64,000 nt of DNA from Eutreptiella sp. 'Long Island Sound 2002' (GCA_964036045.1 OZ038385.1:17889786-17953785), one strand, 5' to 3'. Shown: positions 23,371-36,300, counted from the first letter of the stretch. Notes: a model not told the origin generated them from the sequence alone. Numbers and translations are program-made.

Positions 23371-24782
23371 CGGTGTCATACGCATGGCATCAGATTCGAT
23401 CGTATCGCGTAGCAGTATCCCCTTAAGGCCCGCTGGTGCGGTACCATCAACCATCAACTGTGAATGCATGATCAGCAAGCAATTCCCAACCCCCTCATTG
23501 CCCAGTTACCACCCACACCTCTTGTAACCTCAATGCCAGTCAGGCTTTTGATGTCTGTCTATGCACCCCCACACACCACACCAAGCCTCACCCTAAGCAC
23601 ACCTAAGCCTGGCGTGTTCAAGCCGCTTGACCTGTTTTCAGCTTATCAGGGAAGATGCGATACATTTGGGACCCTTCGCTTGCGCATACTTTCAATCCTT
23701 CCGTTCTCGGTACAGCTGTTGAACGTGGGCATTTGCTATTCTGGGACCGTGAATTGACTTCAATACGGATCTGCCTCCCTAGTGCTCACCGCATGCGGTG
23801 TGCGTGCCATCCCATCGTTTGCCACGGGTGATACAACCTTTTCCGCCCCAGTGCCACAACCTGACTGCACGCGCCGGGTGTGTGTGTGCTTGTGATCCAC
23901 ACAAAATGCGCGTCTCTTTGCATTGCCATGGTTTGGCTTGAGGTGGCATAGTGCGCCACAGAGTTCAGGGGCCATGATGGCGCTGTCCTTGGCACTCCAC
24001 CAGACTGAACAGGTATGGCTGGCTGCAACCTGCGATGGCTCTGATAGGCAGGTAGTCCAACTCCAGTTGCTTGGTCTCGAGTTATGCTCTTCTCATCGCC
24101 ACCCACACCATGTGGGCTCCGGACAAAGTGGGTGTGCCGCACGAACATACGGACAGGGGGTGGGATAGTTTCGCCAGGGGAAATTAGTGGGATTGGGCCC
24201 TCCATAGCTCTAGAGGCACGTGCTGTCACACGCAGTGCCTGTGCCAGTGATAGTGAGAGGGCCGGTGATAATGACAGTCCCATGGTCTTCTGCACGTTTT
24301 TTGTGCTACAGTGCAGGCCTTCGGGCGTAGGGCAGTGTAGTTTTAGGGATTTCAAGGAGGGGGCGCATGTGGCTATCACAAGGACGAGTGGAGTCCACGA
24401 CAAATGGATGTCAGATCTCCTCTCGCAGCCCTCCTTGACACAAGGCACTCGCAAGCACACCCTCCATTCCCAGGCACAGGCCCTCGTACACTCCCCCGCC
24501 CAACCACAGGCACATCCAAATGGTTCACGCTCTTCGGTGTGTGCCTTGTTTCGGTCCTGTGGCTGTCAGGATTTGGTGGGTTTACGGAGCAACCGCCTGC
24601 AGTCCGCACGCCCCGCCCCCGACCTTCATTGCGCTTCGTGAACACACTGCGGCAACGTCAAAAACGAAGCTGGGGCTCTGGGGAGAACAGCCTTCGAGGG
24701 TCACGCCTGCGGACAGGGACACATTTAGTCACTCTGCTCGACGGCGCAGGCATGGTGGCCATGCGTGGCGACGGTTGTGCCG
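23371..24782. other. no supported gene
   Basis: One 224-codon minus-strand open frame (23786-24460) lacks recognisable domains and overlaps others on the + strand. Nothing firm. Confidence 0.35.
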
Positions 24783-24878
24783 CTAGAGCACTGGCAGCGC
24801 CACTGCGGGCCCTCCAAGTTGCAGAATGTGCGGCGCAACATCACGCTTCAACTCCAGGAAGCGGGTGTTGAAAAAGTC
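24783..24878 (-). CDS. candidate terminal exon, unknown protein
   Basis: 31 codons and a TAG stop after a GGTAG acceptor: DFFNTRFLELKRDVAPHILQ, then LGGPAVALPVL. Strongly protein-like, but the acceptor lacks a pyrimidine tract. CYP97C ends only about 850 bp upstream on the same strand, so the exon either belongs to a gene nested around it, is an alternative 3' end, or is a gene fragment. No family was recognised. Confidence 0.33.
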   Translation of the reverse strand, partial: DFFNTRFLELKRDVAPHILQLGGPAVALPVL

Positions 24879-25724
24879 CTACCGTCCCGGGCATGGCAGT
24901 AGGGCTCATGCGTCAATGACGGGGGGGGGGGGGGGTTTGCCGGGGGCAGGACTGGGGGCGCTTGCGTCTGGCTCTGTGCATCGGGTTAGCGGGGGGGCTG
25001 GACCAGCAGTCGCTGAACGAAGGGGGAGGGGGGTTAGCATAAGGCCTCGGTATCAGAAAGGGGGGGGGGGGGCACTAGGCTCACAGTCTGAAAGGCTGGG
25101 GCCCTCCGAGGGACGTCTCGTTAGGGCAGGGCAATGGACTGGAGGCTGAGATCCAACAACATCGGAGGTGAACTGAGGACACATGGCAGTCATGAAGACA
25201 TGCAGTCTCTCAGATAGTCGAAGGGGGGGGGGGGCGGGGACAAAAGCGCCATCGCGAAACAGCGTCGTCGATTACCACAGCGGGTTCGACTAAAAAAAAA
25301 AAAAGATAAATGAAAAGAAATGCCGGACACCGTCACACACGAAGTTCCGGATCTGTCAGTCGATTCGTTGACCGCCAACTACCATCAGTAAACCGCTAAC
25401 TGCCCGGTCAACTGCCAACTTCCGTCAAGTAACCGCCGACCAACCGCATCAGTCGGCTGCCCACCTCCGCGAATTGACTGCCAACGGTAACGCAAGCCAC
25501 ACATCATGAGGCCTGTCCGCGGTGTACTGCGGGTGCCGGCACGGCCACAAACCAAAGGGCGGATGGCATCGGGTTCTTTGTCCTTGTGGGCACTGACCGG
25601 AACATGCCGCCGGCTCCGGGCTTAACATGGGGACGCCTCCGGAGCACCGGGATACCGGACGCGCGCCGCACCGCGCGGCAAGGGCCGTCCCGAAGCAGTT
25701 CCATTCGGGTCCCCAGACGTCCTC

Positions 25725-28700
25725 TCAGGCCACTGCCGGCTCCGGCACGCCAGCGGCCGCGCGGGTGCGGACCCGCATGTAGAGGCCCTCGGTGGTGTGG
25801 ATGGTGGCCCCGGTGGTCATGCCCAGCGGCTTCGACGTGTCCAGATCGAATTCATACTTTTTGAGGACCACCGCCAGCGCAATGATGGCCTCGAGCATCG
25901 CGAATTGGTCCCCGACGCACTTCCGGGGGCCGCCGCCGAACGGGATGTACCGGTAGTTCGTGTTCGCCTCGTTGGGGATGGGGCCATCCAGCGGCCCGAA
26001 GCGCTCGGGCTTGAACTCCCCCGCGTCGGGTCCCCAGACGTCGGGGGAGCGATGGATGTTGTAGACGGAGATCATGACGTCCTGATTGGGCCCCAGGGGA
26101 TAGCCGTTCCCAGGCCCGGGCAGGGTGTCGGGCCCCTTTGTCCTGCAGCACAGGGGAGTCACGCGGCTCGCCTGTGTACAGCACCTGACGCCTGACCAGG
26201 GGGTCCCAAGTTCAAATTCCGGACAGGGCACAAGTCATATCACGTCCGAGCCGTCCGAGGCGTTAGGGTTTCCTCGGTGAACCCGAGCTGGAAGAGGCGA
26301 ATCACGGTTCGCTGGTACCGGGGATCGTACGGATATTCTACCTCCACCTCTACCTCAGCCCCTGCGAACGGCAAAGCGGACGCCCCATTTCAAGCCGGTA
26401 TCAACTCCATTCATCTGGTGTGTCATTCGTCATACACTCTGACCCAAGTGTGCATCATCCTTCAAAACGGCTTCAATCAGTCGATGAGAATCAGAATCAA
26501 TGTGTGTGGAATTCTAACGTACTGAAGGGGGACTCATGTGCGTCCTGGAAGGAAGGCACAACTCTGCCGTGCCCACGACCCGAGGACGACCCTTGCAGAC
26601 GTGTCCCCAGGAAAAGAACCAGAAGTGCCCGACTCAGCTGGCGATAATTTTCCCGGTAACAGACCCGAGGGAAAATGGGGGAAAGGGGAATATGTGGGGG
26701 GGGGGGGGGATTGGGGCGGGGGCAGGATGGGGTAATGGGGTAAGAAACACACATGTCAAGGCACATGTTAACGTGGTGTCACCAAATGCGTTAACATTAA
26801 CGTACACGTTACCGCACAGGCTGACGTACATGTTAACGCGCTAACGCGCGTGTGACCATGCACTTACATCTGTCCTCAGGTGGGGTAGTGGTGGGGGATG
26901 GGGGGGCAACTTCATGCCGACTATCGGCAATGAGTGAAAATGGGGCAGGTTTGCAAAATTCTGTGGGAAAACGGTGAGAAACCACACGTGAAATGGCGGG
27001 AGAGGGTCTGTTTCAGTAGGGGACAGGCTGCAGATGGGCCGTGACCTCAGGGGAAAAGGGGGAATCTGGGAGGGTACGTTTGCCCGGCGCGTGCCCGGCA
27101 TCCAAATGAATGTCCCGGCCATCTATCACAATGCTGTATCCCCAAACATCACTCCCTCCTCTAGCCCAGGAACCCTCAGCATAAGCGCGTTGTATGACTG
27201 TTAGTGATCAATTAAATCCCCATTCTTTCGCCCAACAAATGGGACGATCACATACACCCTACCCATGTAGGCCCCATCATGGCCACCCACCTCAAAATCA
27301 AAGAATCCCCCTCTTGTGTGTGAAGGACCACTCAAGTGGCCACACCGAAGAGTGGGAGTCCCTAACCCCAACTCGAGGGGCCACACCAAAGCGTGGAAAA
27401 ACTTTGCCCGGCGCGCTAATGTACTCTCTGGGGCTTGTGCTTGTGCTTCTGAGACTGCGCATCTCTGCCAGCCCCGCAGAATGCCGCCCACACCGAAATG
27501 CGCTGGGTCGCCAAGTCCAGCGACTTACGGGGCGAACCCCCTTCACGGCGCAGGAGAAGATCCGTCGGAGAACACCCGCTCCGGATGGGGCAGGGAACGT
27601 CCCCTGAGGACGCGCAAGCGCCCGCAGACACCCACACAGGCCAAACTTGGCTGCCACAAGCCAGTCATCCCGCGGAGACACCTCTGGCTTAAAAACCGTA
27701 CCAATATTAACGATTTGTGGAATACTACTTTTTTGCTGGGTGTTTTGAGTTTCATTTTCGCAAAATTTGTGCGACAGCACCCAAAATGGGGAAAAAATAT
27801 TTCATTTGCGGATTTCATTTTTGTGAAAGGCATGCAGCTGAAAATTAATGTTCTTTTTGCGGTTTTTTTTTGCGGTAAAACAACACCTTGTGCCGGGAAT
27901 TAATTATTTTTGTTATTCCTGCAAATAATTAATCGTGCATCCGCAACTCGCGTGCTTGACCAAAGGATCGCAAGGCCACACATTGTGGACTCTTACTGAA
28001 AGTAAGTGTATCAGTGTGGGGAACACCAACAATGCTGAGGGGAAATGGGGGGAATGGGGGGACATGGGGAAAGGATGTCACGACATGGGGGGGGGGGGGC
28101 AAATGAGGGAAGACTTGGGGAGATGATTGGGAACATGGAACACATGGTCTCTGGCCGCAGGCCTGTCCACGCAGAACGACGGTGAGACACAGCCAAGGCG
28201 GGGACGGCGCCGCACCTGCGAATGAGCACCGGCGGATGGGGGTATAGCCGCATGGACTCGTTGACGCAGCGTGTCAGGTACCGCAGGTTGGCGAAGTCCT
28301 CGTAAGTGGGCACCCGGTCGCCGAGCACCCGGTCCAGCTCCTCCTGCGCCAGCGCCAGCTTGTCGGGGTTCTGCGACAGAAGGTACAGCGTCCACGTCAG
28401 CACGGAGCCCGTGGTCTCGTGCCCGGCCACCAACATCGACAGCAGGTCGTCCCGCAGCTGCGTCTCCGTCACCTCCTCTCGACTCTCCAAGAGGAAGCGC
28501 AGCAGCGACGGGTCGTCGGCGTTGACGTACTCCTGTGGAGGCCAGGGGGCGAGGGAGGGGGGGTTTGGCACGAGGCCATGGTGTTGGTTTGCTTGCCTTT
28601 GGCGGCGCCTATTGGCCTCTCGCCATTGTACATCCCGACCCTCTGTGGGTCCGAACGTGTTTTGGTTATGCCAACGGAGCCCCTGGATGACTTGTCCTGT

Positions 28701-31700
28701 TTGACTACGGAAGGGGGGGGATATGGGATGGGGTGGTAGACGCCCTGCGGAATGGGACACGGTCGGTCCCGAATGCGGGGATCCGCACGAATCGCCACCG
28801 GACTCACCAACACCCCAAACCACGATGTTGGAGTCTGGAAGAACGGGGGGAATGGACGGGAAGTGGGGGATCTTCAACAGAGGGGGCGGAGGGGGGGGGG
28901 GGGGGTCACACACTCACGGTCTCTGCCCCTCCGGCCCGCACCCCTGCCCCCGGCCCTGCACATACCTCCTCCTCCGCAAACGTCGAGTTGTTCTCCGCCT
29001 CCACAATAGCCTTGCACTTGGCGATGAGCTCGTCCGTCACGTCGCGGATCTCCTGCACAGCGGCGGCGGCCTTACGCTGGCGGGGGTCGATGAGGCGCAG
29101 GAACGGGACCTTCCAATACGGGAGGACGTCCGTGGCGCGCTGCTCCACCTCCTTCAGTGCCGTGTAGACCGACTGGATCACCGACGTCTCGTTCGTCAGG
29201 GAGTCGAAGTCGTAGTCGAACACAGACTTCCCGATGACGTCCAGCGTCAGTTTGGACATGAGGTCCTCCATGTCGATGGACTTGCCACTGTTGGCCTCCT
29301 TCTCGAGGGTGCCGTTGAGCTTCAGCGCGGCAGGGGCGAACACCTTTGAGAGGGCGTTGGGGTGTCCTTACCTTTACAACCACAACCGCAACCGCAACCA
29401 CAATCATGCATGCCATGCCCTGCCTTGTCTGTACCGATACCCATACCTGTTCCCCACGGTGCCATACCAGACCATACCATATCATACCATATCATACCAT
29501 GCCACACCAAACACCTCACCACCCAACACCACATCACCCAACACCACACCACCCAAGACCACACCACCCAACACCCCAGCACCCAAAAACCCCACCGCAC
29601 CCCACTGCACCGCACCACACCGCACCACACCATACCATACCACGCCACCACCATCACCATCACCGTCACATGGTGTGCCATGCTGTGGTATGGTATGGTG
29701 ATACTGGCAATGCCAATGCCAATGGCAATGGCAATGCTAAAGAACCATACCAAGCAGTACCATGCGTGGTCACAACGCAAGGGCACACAACCTTATCCAC
29801 CATTGTAGAGATGTATCGTTTGTGCAAGCCCGGCTGCACCGCCCGACGGCGCACCTTCCACTCCTCATCCTCCGCCACTGCGAAACCTACCCCGAACAAG
29901 AAGACACTCAGCTCTCGCACAAGCCCCTTGGCATAGAGCGTGCCGTACTTCTTGAGCACATGCTGTGCGGCCTCTGGCTCCGAGATGATGACGAAATTCT
30001 GCGGCCCGGCAGCCAGACGGTAAATGGGGCCGCTTTCCTGTGACACATATGACGTCGGGGGGCACTTGCGCAGCGCGCACCTTCTGAGCGCGGTGACTCC
30101 CGGAACGGGCAGAGCATGCCACGCCCCACAGCAACAGTGCCCCTCGTTGTGCAAGCAGCTGCACCGTGCGCCCCCCCCCCCCCCGGAAACGGCAGCCCAA
30201 AAAAGCCCCCCCTCCTCCTCGGGCCGCAAAGCAGACAGAGCCAAATTTTCCTTGCGCCAGAAGAGGCGAAATAGAGCGGAAAAAATTTCTCATTTCTGCA
30301 CAAATAGTCGTTTTTATGCACAAATTCTCATGATTTTTGACCCCGCATACGGAGGTATGTATGTTAGGGTCAACCCCCCCACCACCAGATTTCTGGGACG
30401 AAGGGGCCAACCTAGTTGGGTCTACAAACCATGGGAGAACGAATTCCAAGGCTTGCCACCCCCCCCTTTGTGACATTCCGTCTGGTTGTTGCTCCTTTAC
30501 GGGGCCCTGGACAGTCACCCGTTCTTCCCTCCGCATGTTGCGTCGGGTTGCTGCTTTCTGTCGGCCGCTGCGGCCGGTGCTCTTGCTGGTGTTGTTTCCG
30601 CGTTCGCGGAGCCCAGTAGTTGGTGTGTTGCGGCTGTGCTGAATGTGGTATGGTGTGCCGTTTGCGTGTCAGTGGCGCCCAAGAATTGGCGTATTGAGGA
30701 TGTGCTGGTTGTTGCCGGGGTCGTTTGACTGTTTTGCCTGTCCACGCGCCTCTGTCCACAGGCCGTCCATAGCCTGCCTCGCTGTGTTTCTGTGTGCGTG
30801 AGGCCCAGGTGCCCTGTTCCTCCACGCGCTGTCCCGGCCGTCCACCATATGTCCTTTTCCCCCTCACGGCTGGTCTGCCCCTGATGGGCTCCCGCTCCTG
30901 TTGCGCAAACAGCCCATCTGGGCTGCGGGAGACACCCTCCACCTGATGCCGGTTGAGCAGGGGTTGCCCTGGCACCCGGTAGCGACGGCTGGCTGGCCAA
31001 GCCATCCCCTTTATTGTCGCTGCCTCCCATGCACACGCTCTGCCATCCGCTCCATTCTGGTTCCCTGTTCCAGCTATTCTGGTTGCCTCTCCTGCCTTGC
31101 TGTGCCCCTCCTCCTTGTCTGCTGCGCTCGCCCTTGTCCCTCCTGGTGTGGCTCCCGCGTTCGGTGTGCCTGTGTTGCCCCCCCCCCCCCCCCCGCGCGA
31201 GGGGGGATACAACAAGGTGTAGAGAAACCCGGTGATTAAGGACAGCCCTGCAGACAAAGGGTTCATGAAGGCAGGACTGCCCCGACTGGGGGGGGAAAAA
31301 ATGGCGACCCACGACTGTGCAGTCTAAAATCGGTACCACTCCATCTGAATGGGCCCAAAGGGCTTAAAAAGAAACCAGCGGCGCACAAACTTCAGCGTAG
31401 AATGCCATCAGATCACCGCCAACAACCGCCAACTGGTCGTCTCATGACCATCAGCGGTCGAAGGTTCACGGTGGATCGTTGGCGGTTCGGGGTCAACTGA
31501 CGGCGCGGTCCCGGACTTTCCTTCCCTGAAGAGAAGAAACCCCCGTCAGTTCAGGCAAGCGCCGGCGCCCGCGATGGGGCACGCACCTGCATCCACTTGA
31601 ACAAGGGCAAGAACAAGGCTCCGCCTAAGAGGTCCGTGACGTCCTCCAGCTTCGCGTCAGCCACGGGGATGCCCGACCCGTCGTCGCCGCGCAGGGCCTT

Positions 31701-32330
31701 GAAGAACTCCGTCACCCACGTGGGACTCGCGAAGGACTTGCCGGCCCCGTCGGACTTCAGCGGGGCCCTCTCACCGCCGGAGGAGTCCTCCGGCAGGGCC
31801 TTCGTCACGTGGTACACCGCCCGACGGCCCGTCACTGCGGCCAGTGCGATGCGGTCGCCGAGTCGCTGCCGGCGGTCGAAGGCGGCCCAGAGGCAGGCCA
31901 CTGCCGCGAGCGGCGCTGCCAAGGCCCAGAGCCAGCGAGACGACGGGCCGGATGCGGCGGGGGTTGCGGGTGCGCGCCCGAGCGTGGGACCGGACGCAGA
32001 AGCCACTGCCTGGGGCTGTGCCGGCAGAGGCTGGGGCGTGGCACGGGGCGGGTGTCCCATGGGCCTGGCCATAGTCGGCGCGGGGGCGGCGGCGGCGGTG
32101 GTGGAGGTGGCCGGTGCCGTCAGACCCGCGTGGCCGAAGGCGGCCACCTCAGGGGCCCCCAACCGTCCGATCGTGAGCAGGAGCACAGCGCCGCCGGCGG
32201 CGAGCAGGGCCGCCACGCGCCACAGGTGCTGGGCCTTGGGGGTTGCATCGGGGGCCTCTGGGATGGCGATGGCGTGGTACGGGGTGGTGTTGAGCACCGG
32301 AGGGGCCTGAGGGTGGGATGCTGCCATCAT
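25725..32330 (-). CDS. CYP97C: CYP97C-type carotenoid (epsilon-ring) hydroxylase, five exons
   Basis: Cytochrome P450 expected to hydroxylate the epsilon ring of alpha-carotene derivatives on the way to lutein, in the plastid. Exons in transcription order: 32330-31587, 30037-29792, 29343-28966, 28532-28216, 26142-25725; all introns are GT-AG with phases 0,0,0,2, and the joined frame is 700 codons. The match to plant LUT1 runs unbroken from the [14 protein letters not shown] segment (about residue 235). Seen: I-helix AGHETT (about 492), K-helix ExxR in [15 protein letters not shown], heme loop [10 protein letters not shown] with Cys about 637, and the C-terminal [14 protein letters not shown] that marks CYP97. 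The start is the first of two ATGs just inside an acceptor-like CTCCAG, so a 5' UTR intron or an upstream exon is possible. The N-terminus is about 160 residues longer than LUT1 and holds two hydrophobic segments (about 37-55 and 132-151). The CYP97C assignment over CYP97A rests on remembered family features such as TALKE and LPYWKV. Confidence 0.9.
27060..27420. mobile_element. GC-rich terminal motifs flanking a transposase relic
   Basis: GTTTGCCCGGCGCGTGCCCG at 27078 and TTTGCCCGGCGCGCTA at 27402 bracket the DDE fragment. The same motifs occur in pairs at 37543/37873 and 41551/42290. Best read as ends of one DNA-transposon family. Confidence 0.55.
27201..27320 (-). pseudogene. DDE transposase fragment, second copy
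   Basis: Reads [20 protein letters not shown] then [17 protein letters not shown] and stop. Nearly identical in protein to the copy at 41977-42270 over the segment with the second catalytic Asp. Truncated on both sides. GC-rich motifs of the same family flank it at about 27075 and 27403. Confidence 0.7.
28216..28532 (-). CDS. CYP97C: CYP97C exon 4 (I-helix to K-helix)
   Basis: Most conserved exon of the P450. It opens after a CCACAG acceptor with [15 protein letters not shown] and ends at LIR plus two bases before donor GTGCGG, giving a phase-2 intron. It carries the oxygen-activating AGHETT motif and the ExxR pair. The upstream intron (28533-28965) contains a copy of a dispersed repeat followed by a C-rich tract directly before the acceptor. 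Confidence 0.92.
28583..28707 (+). repeat. dispersed repeat family R4, copy 1, in CYP97C intron 3
   Basis: GGCGGCGCCTATTGGCCTCT to TTGACTAC; almost identical to 52946-53063. On the gene strand it is followed by a C-rich tract and the acceptor of exon 4, all within 55 bp. Confidence 0.85.
30469..31190 (+). repeat. dispersed repeat family R1, copy B, inside CYP97C intron 1
   Basis: First half matches 1972-2320, second half (from about 30835, CCACCATATGTCCTTTTCCC) matches 51510-51860. So R1 is a composite of at least 700 bp, and the other two copies are partial. It ends in a run of 18 C (31178-31195). It lies wholly within the intron between exons 1 and 2 of CYP97C. Confidence 0.85.
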
Positions 32331-32387
32331 CCTGGAGCACACAACGGAAGTGAGATGATGCGGTGCAGGGGGCAGTATTCTTGGGCA

Positions 32388-32485
32388 GGGGGGGGGGGGT
32401 GCGAGAAAAGCCAAGTAAGTGCGCCAGTTGGTGCTTCCGGGTGTATGCACTGGTTCGGGTTTTGAGGAGGGAATTGTCCGGGAAA
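32388..32485 (+). repeat. intron repeat family R2, copy 6
   Basis: G11 run, then GTGCGCCAGTTGGTGCTTCC and CACTGGTTCGGGTTTTGAGG. On the minus strand its poly(C) end lies about 55 bases before the CTCCAG acceptor just upstream of the CYP97C start codon. Confidence 0.75.
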
Positions 32486-32844
32486 AGCAGTTTTGGCATG
32501 TGGGCATGGGACCGTTGGAAGGTGGGGGGTTGCCATAAAGGCGAAACAAGTATGCCGGTGGGCCATGAAGCAACGGATACTTAGCTACCAAACGCCCCCG
32601 TGTCACAGGCGACCAGTCGCTGCTCATCCATGTTCTGCTGCACTTCAGCATTTCCAACCAGTACTGAATGTTGCCAGCTATCGAATGTTTCTTAGCCTGG
32701 CTTGGGTTCACTCACCCCCCTCCCTGGGAACCCAGTCATCAGCCGCTTACACCGCGGCTCCACAAAACTGGCAGCACTACTCTGTCACTATTGTCACTGT
32801 CACTATCACTGTCAGGACTGCTGTCTGTCGGCTGCACAGACTCT

Positions 32845-33300
32845 TCATCTATCGATTGTTGACTGCACAGAGCACTGTGACCCCCTGCTCATGTCATCAT
32901 CACTGGGGTCATCCATCTCCTCCAACCCCAGGTCAGTCCAAATATCCTGCACTTCTCGGTCCTGAATCACCGCAGCAAACGCTTGCACTGAGCCTCTTAC
33001 CGCCCCCTCAACCGGCCTTTCATTACCCTGCACCCCCACATGTGACAGCATCCATTGCAGTGTGACGCTGTCGCCATACAGCTCCAGCGGCGCCAGAGCT
33101 TAGTCCACAGATCTACATGTGCCAGTGGCCCCTCGACCCCACCCACCCTTGTCGCTGCCACTTGCCACACTTACCCTTCAGTCCCAGGTACAACAGGTAC
33201 AACAGTTCACTGTCCGTAACTACATGTAGTCTCACCCCGGGTTTTTATGCTCCAATGCACACAACACCGCCCTTAACTCCACGCGCGTAATACTTTGCTT
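32845..33300 (-). pseudogene. retroelement RNase H domain, frameshifted
   Basis: Frames joined by eye give RNase H signatures in order: ITRVELRAVLCALEH (catalytic Glu), VTDSELLYLL (catalytic Asp), GKWQRQGWVGSRGHWH, then LELYGDSVTLQWMLSHVGVQ followed by GNER. They lie in more than one frame with internal stops near 33120 and 33230, so the copy is inactive. The last frame ends in an acidic tail at 32845. RNase H of this kind belongs to LINE or LTR retrotransposons; flanking reverse transcriptase was not seen next to it. Confidence 0.65.
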
Positions 33301-36300
33301 TTCACTAACTGGCACTGGCAAATATGCCGGTTGGGGGGGGGGGGGGGGTGAACTTATTCAAAATGTTGCCCAAACTGCAAAGCCCTTGTAAATACTGTCC
33401 CTCGGTGGGTGCTGGCGCGGGTGCACGGTGCGTGCATGTTGCGCACGATTTTGGGCAATTACACAACTTTCACCCCCCTCAAATGGACCCTCACAAAAAG
33501 GTACCAGACAGCATTTCCTGATGGGCTCTGATGGTGGCTGTTATTTCCTAATGGTGATGGTCACTGATGTTTCCTTTTAAAGAAAATCAACTTATTCATC
33601 AAGTTTAGGGGGGTGTCCTCACCATCCACGGAAGCATGCTGTCCATCAAGTTCCTGGAGGCGTCCAGACCATCAGGTCCAGGTTTGGAAGACGTTGAGGG
33701 TGATGGGGATGAGCGCCGAGTGTGGAATTTGAGGCAGTGGACTAGGGTTGTTGTATGGGCCGTTTCAACTAATTTAGAGCTACGTGCTGTAGGCGCCTAT
33801 GCTCTTGCCCAAAACTTTACCTGACATTGCAGAATGAACTTGGGCAGTGCATCCACATGCAAAATTGGGATTGGTGTGCAAAAAGTTTCATTTTTCAGCT
33901 TGGAGTTGCACTGGTTGCATGTGAGCTCGTCCAAGGGGGGCCTCACACCTTGCCATAACTCTTCCCTGAGCTACTTCTACCCAGGGAGAGTGGGACGCAC
34001 CGTGCGCGCACCGTGCATCTTCCTTATTTGGATAATCTACGTGACGTGATGTCTTGCCTGAGGAATTGAAGTTTTTGAGTGCTCCTGGAACCTACTGTGA
34101 GCCATTTGGGGTGGGTGTGCTGGTGTTTGTGTGGTCATGACTGTTTGACAACTCTGTTGCTTTTGTAACTTAGTCGTGATTCATTTTGCTCCATGACTCC
34201 TAGTGGGGATACCCTGGAGCTGATGGAGCTTCACCCCTTTGAAGCTAGCGTACACCGTCCATGGCTGGGGCATCAGGGTGATCGAGAGAGCATTGGAGGT
34301 ACTGTGGAAGAGAACACTTGCGGCGGGGTCCTGTGAACCTGGAGCGAGAGGGGTGGCGGATTTTGAACGAGTGGAGGTTTCAAGAGATGATGATGAAATC
34401 TCAGAGATGAAGGAGCCCAAATTTGAATTTGTTATTGGCGTGATGTCCAGTGACTGCTGCAGTAATGACGCCTACCAACCGCTTGCCTCTGGGTCAGCTG
34501 TAAATACAGCCTTGCCTGAGCCTTGGACCTACTTTGACACTCTGAGAGACGTTTAGCATTGGTCTATGCTGGGACAATGCCAAAAGAGGAGCCGCTGCCG
34601 CCTTCCTGCTGTGCCCTTTCCACTCCTGCCAGGTTGCCACCCAGGTGCCCTAATAGTTGCCGTGTGCGTTGCATCAAGTGCTCCCCCATGGCTCACTCCT
34701 AGAGCCAGCTCGGCTCGTTTTGATTCACCTAACCTCACTGCAAAGCTACTGTCAATGCTGCAACACCAGTTTTCCATGGAGCCCAACCTCAAAACTGCTG
34801 GGCATGCGAAGCAAAACCACGGCGAAGCAGTAGGGCACCAACACAGGGGCACAGCTGACTCATACTTCTGCCACCGGAGTGTGCGACTCTGCTGGTGCTA
34901 GATGGGCATCCCTTGAGGCACACCCCGCTGGCAGGTGCACTGCCTCGGGACGAGTTGCCCACAACGGACAGCACGAATGCATGGAATCCGTCACCAGCAG
35001 CCCCCATGGCACAATGACATGCCCTTCAGGGGTGGCAGGCAGCCGACAGGGCAGCAGGAAGACTCCCGCCGAATATATGGAAAACAAAAGTATGTCAGCT
35101 GTGCCAAGGCAGCTCCGCGCCACACTCTCAGGCAGACTGCCAGCAGCTGCCCAACTCACAGTGGCTGCCAGGCCAACTCAACGCATCTCGAAGCTGACCG
35201 ACAGTCGACTGTAGTCCAGGCTCCTTCCCAAATCCCTCAAGCAGAACAGCTGTATTGTCATGCATCCAACGGCTTATCACCTCATTCCTATTGGCAGGCA
35301 AAGCAGTCCACAGGTGTCATTGCTTCAACCACAGTCGCTGAAATCATCATGCCTGACTTCAGCCCGTTTAGATCAACGGAACAAACCAAACACACTGCAA
35401 GCCTGCCTTACCAGTGCAGATTACGCACGTAATAAGCCGACGGCGGGATTCGAACCCACCCTCCCTGGCATGTGCCAGGAAATGGAATTGAACTGTACAC
35501 AAACAAACAAGCTGTCGCCTCGCTTTGCAGCACAGTGCCACACAGCAGCGGGATTTGGTACCGAGCACTGAACGTTGGTTTCCTTGGGACGAACTTCAAG
35601 CCACACGACAACTGTGGCGAGTAAGCCAACAGCAGTTGGGGGCCGAAGGACAGCACCTGAAGAGCTGTGGGATGCATAATGCGAAAAACGACGATGAGAC
35701 CCGTCAAAACCTGAAAACCGACCGCCCCCGTCAGTACGCAGAGTGCCACGTCAGTGACCACGCCAAAGGGCTGATGCTAGAGCGAGTCCTATCCCACCGG
35801 CCGAAGCCAGGGTTCAGGCGGATGGTTGAAATGAGCACTACTCCTAACCCTACTTCCACCTCTCGTCGAAATTACGTTCCCAAAGAGGGTGCCATCAGCG
35901 CCCGCAATATGTGCACTGCGCGCACTGCAGCAATCCGGTGACCGCCCCTGGCACTACCAGCCCTGTGCAGCCACTGAAGCCTGCCAAGCTGTCCTCACAG
36001 TGCACCATCAGCCAGACATGAGAAGGTGCACTATTGCAAATGAGGAAGCAAAACTGAGGAGGTGGATGGGTCCTTGTCCATCACAATAATGTAGAGGACC
36101 TTGTGAAAGATGCCCTAGGATATGGATGCTCTGGAGAGAAGCTGGTCTTGAGGACAGGTTGGAGTGTCATGAGAGATGAATGTTGACAAGAACAGTGCCC
36201 TAGTTTAGGAGCTGCATGGCAACACCAACGACGTACAATATCTGCAAAGATGCGGATGGCAGATGGTTTTGGGTGATGGTGAGTGGCAGCTACACTGCTT

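Noticed and set aside
22831-23478. Long open frames of YCIVL (+) and NTIQY (-) repeats
   Set aside because: They are the six-frame translation of the TTGTA satellite; no gene structure around them.
26170-26235. tRNA-like GTTCAAATTCC on the + strand in the CYP97C intron
   Set aside because: No matching A box or acceptor stem.
31588-32310. 237-codon + strand open frame opposite CYP97C exon 1
   Set aside because: Antisense shadow of a high-GC coding exon; no independent evidence.
32331-32711. Extending CYP97C upstream to the first codon of the open frame
   Set aside because: That stretch is translated R2 repeat and poly(C); an acceptor lies exactly before the first ATG pair.
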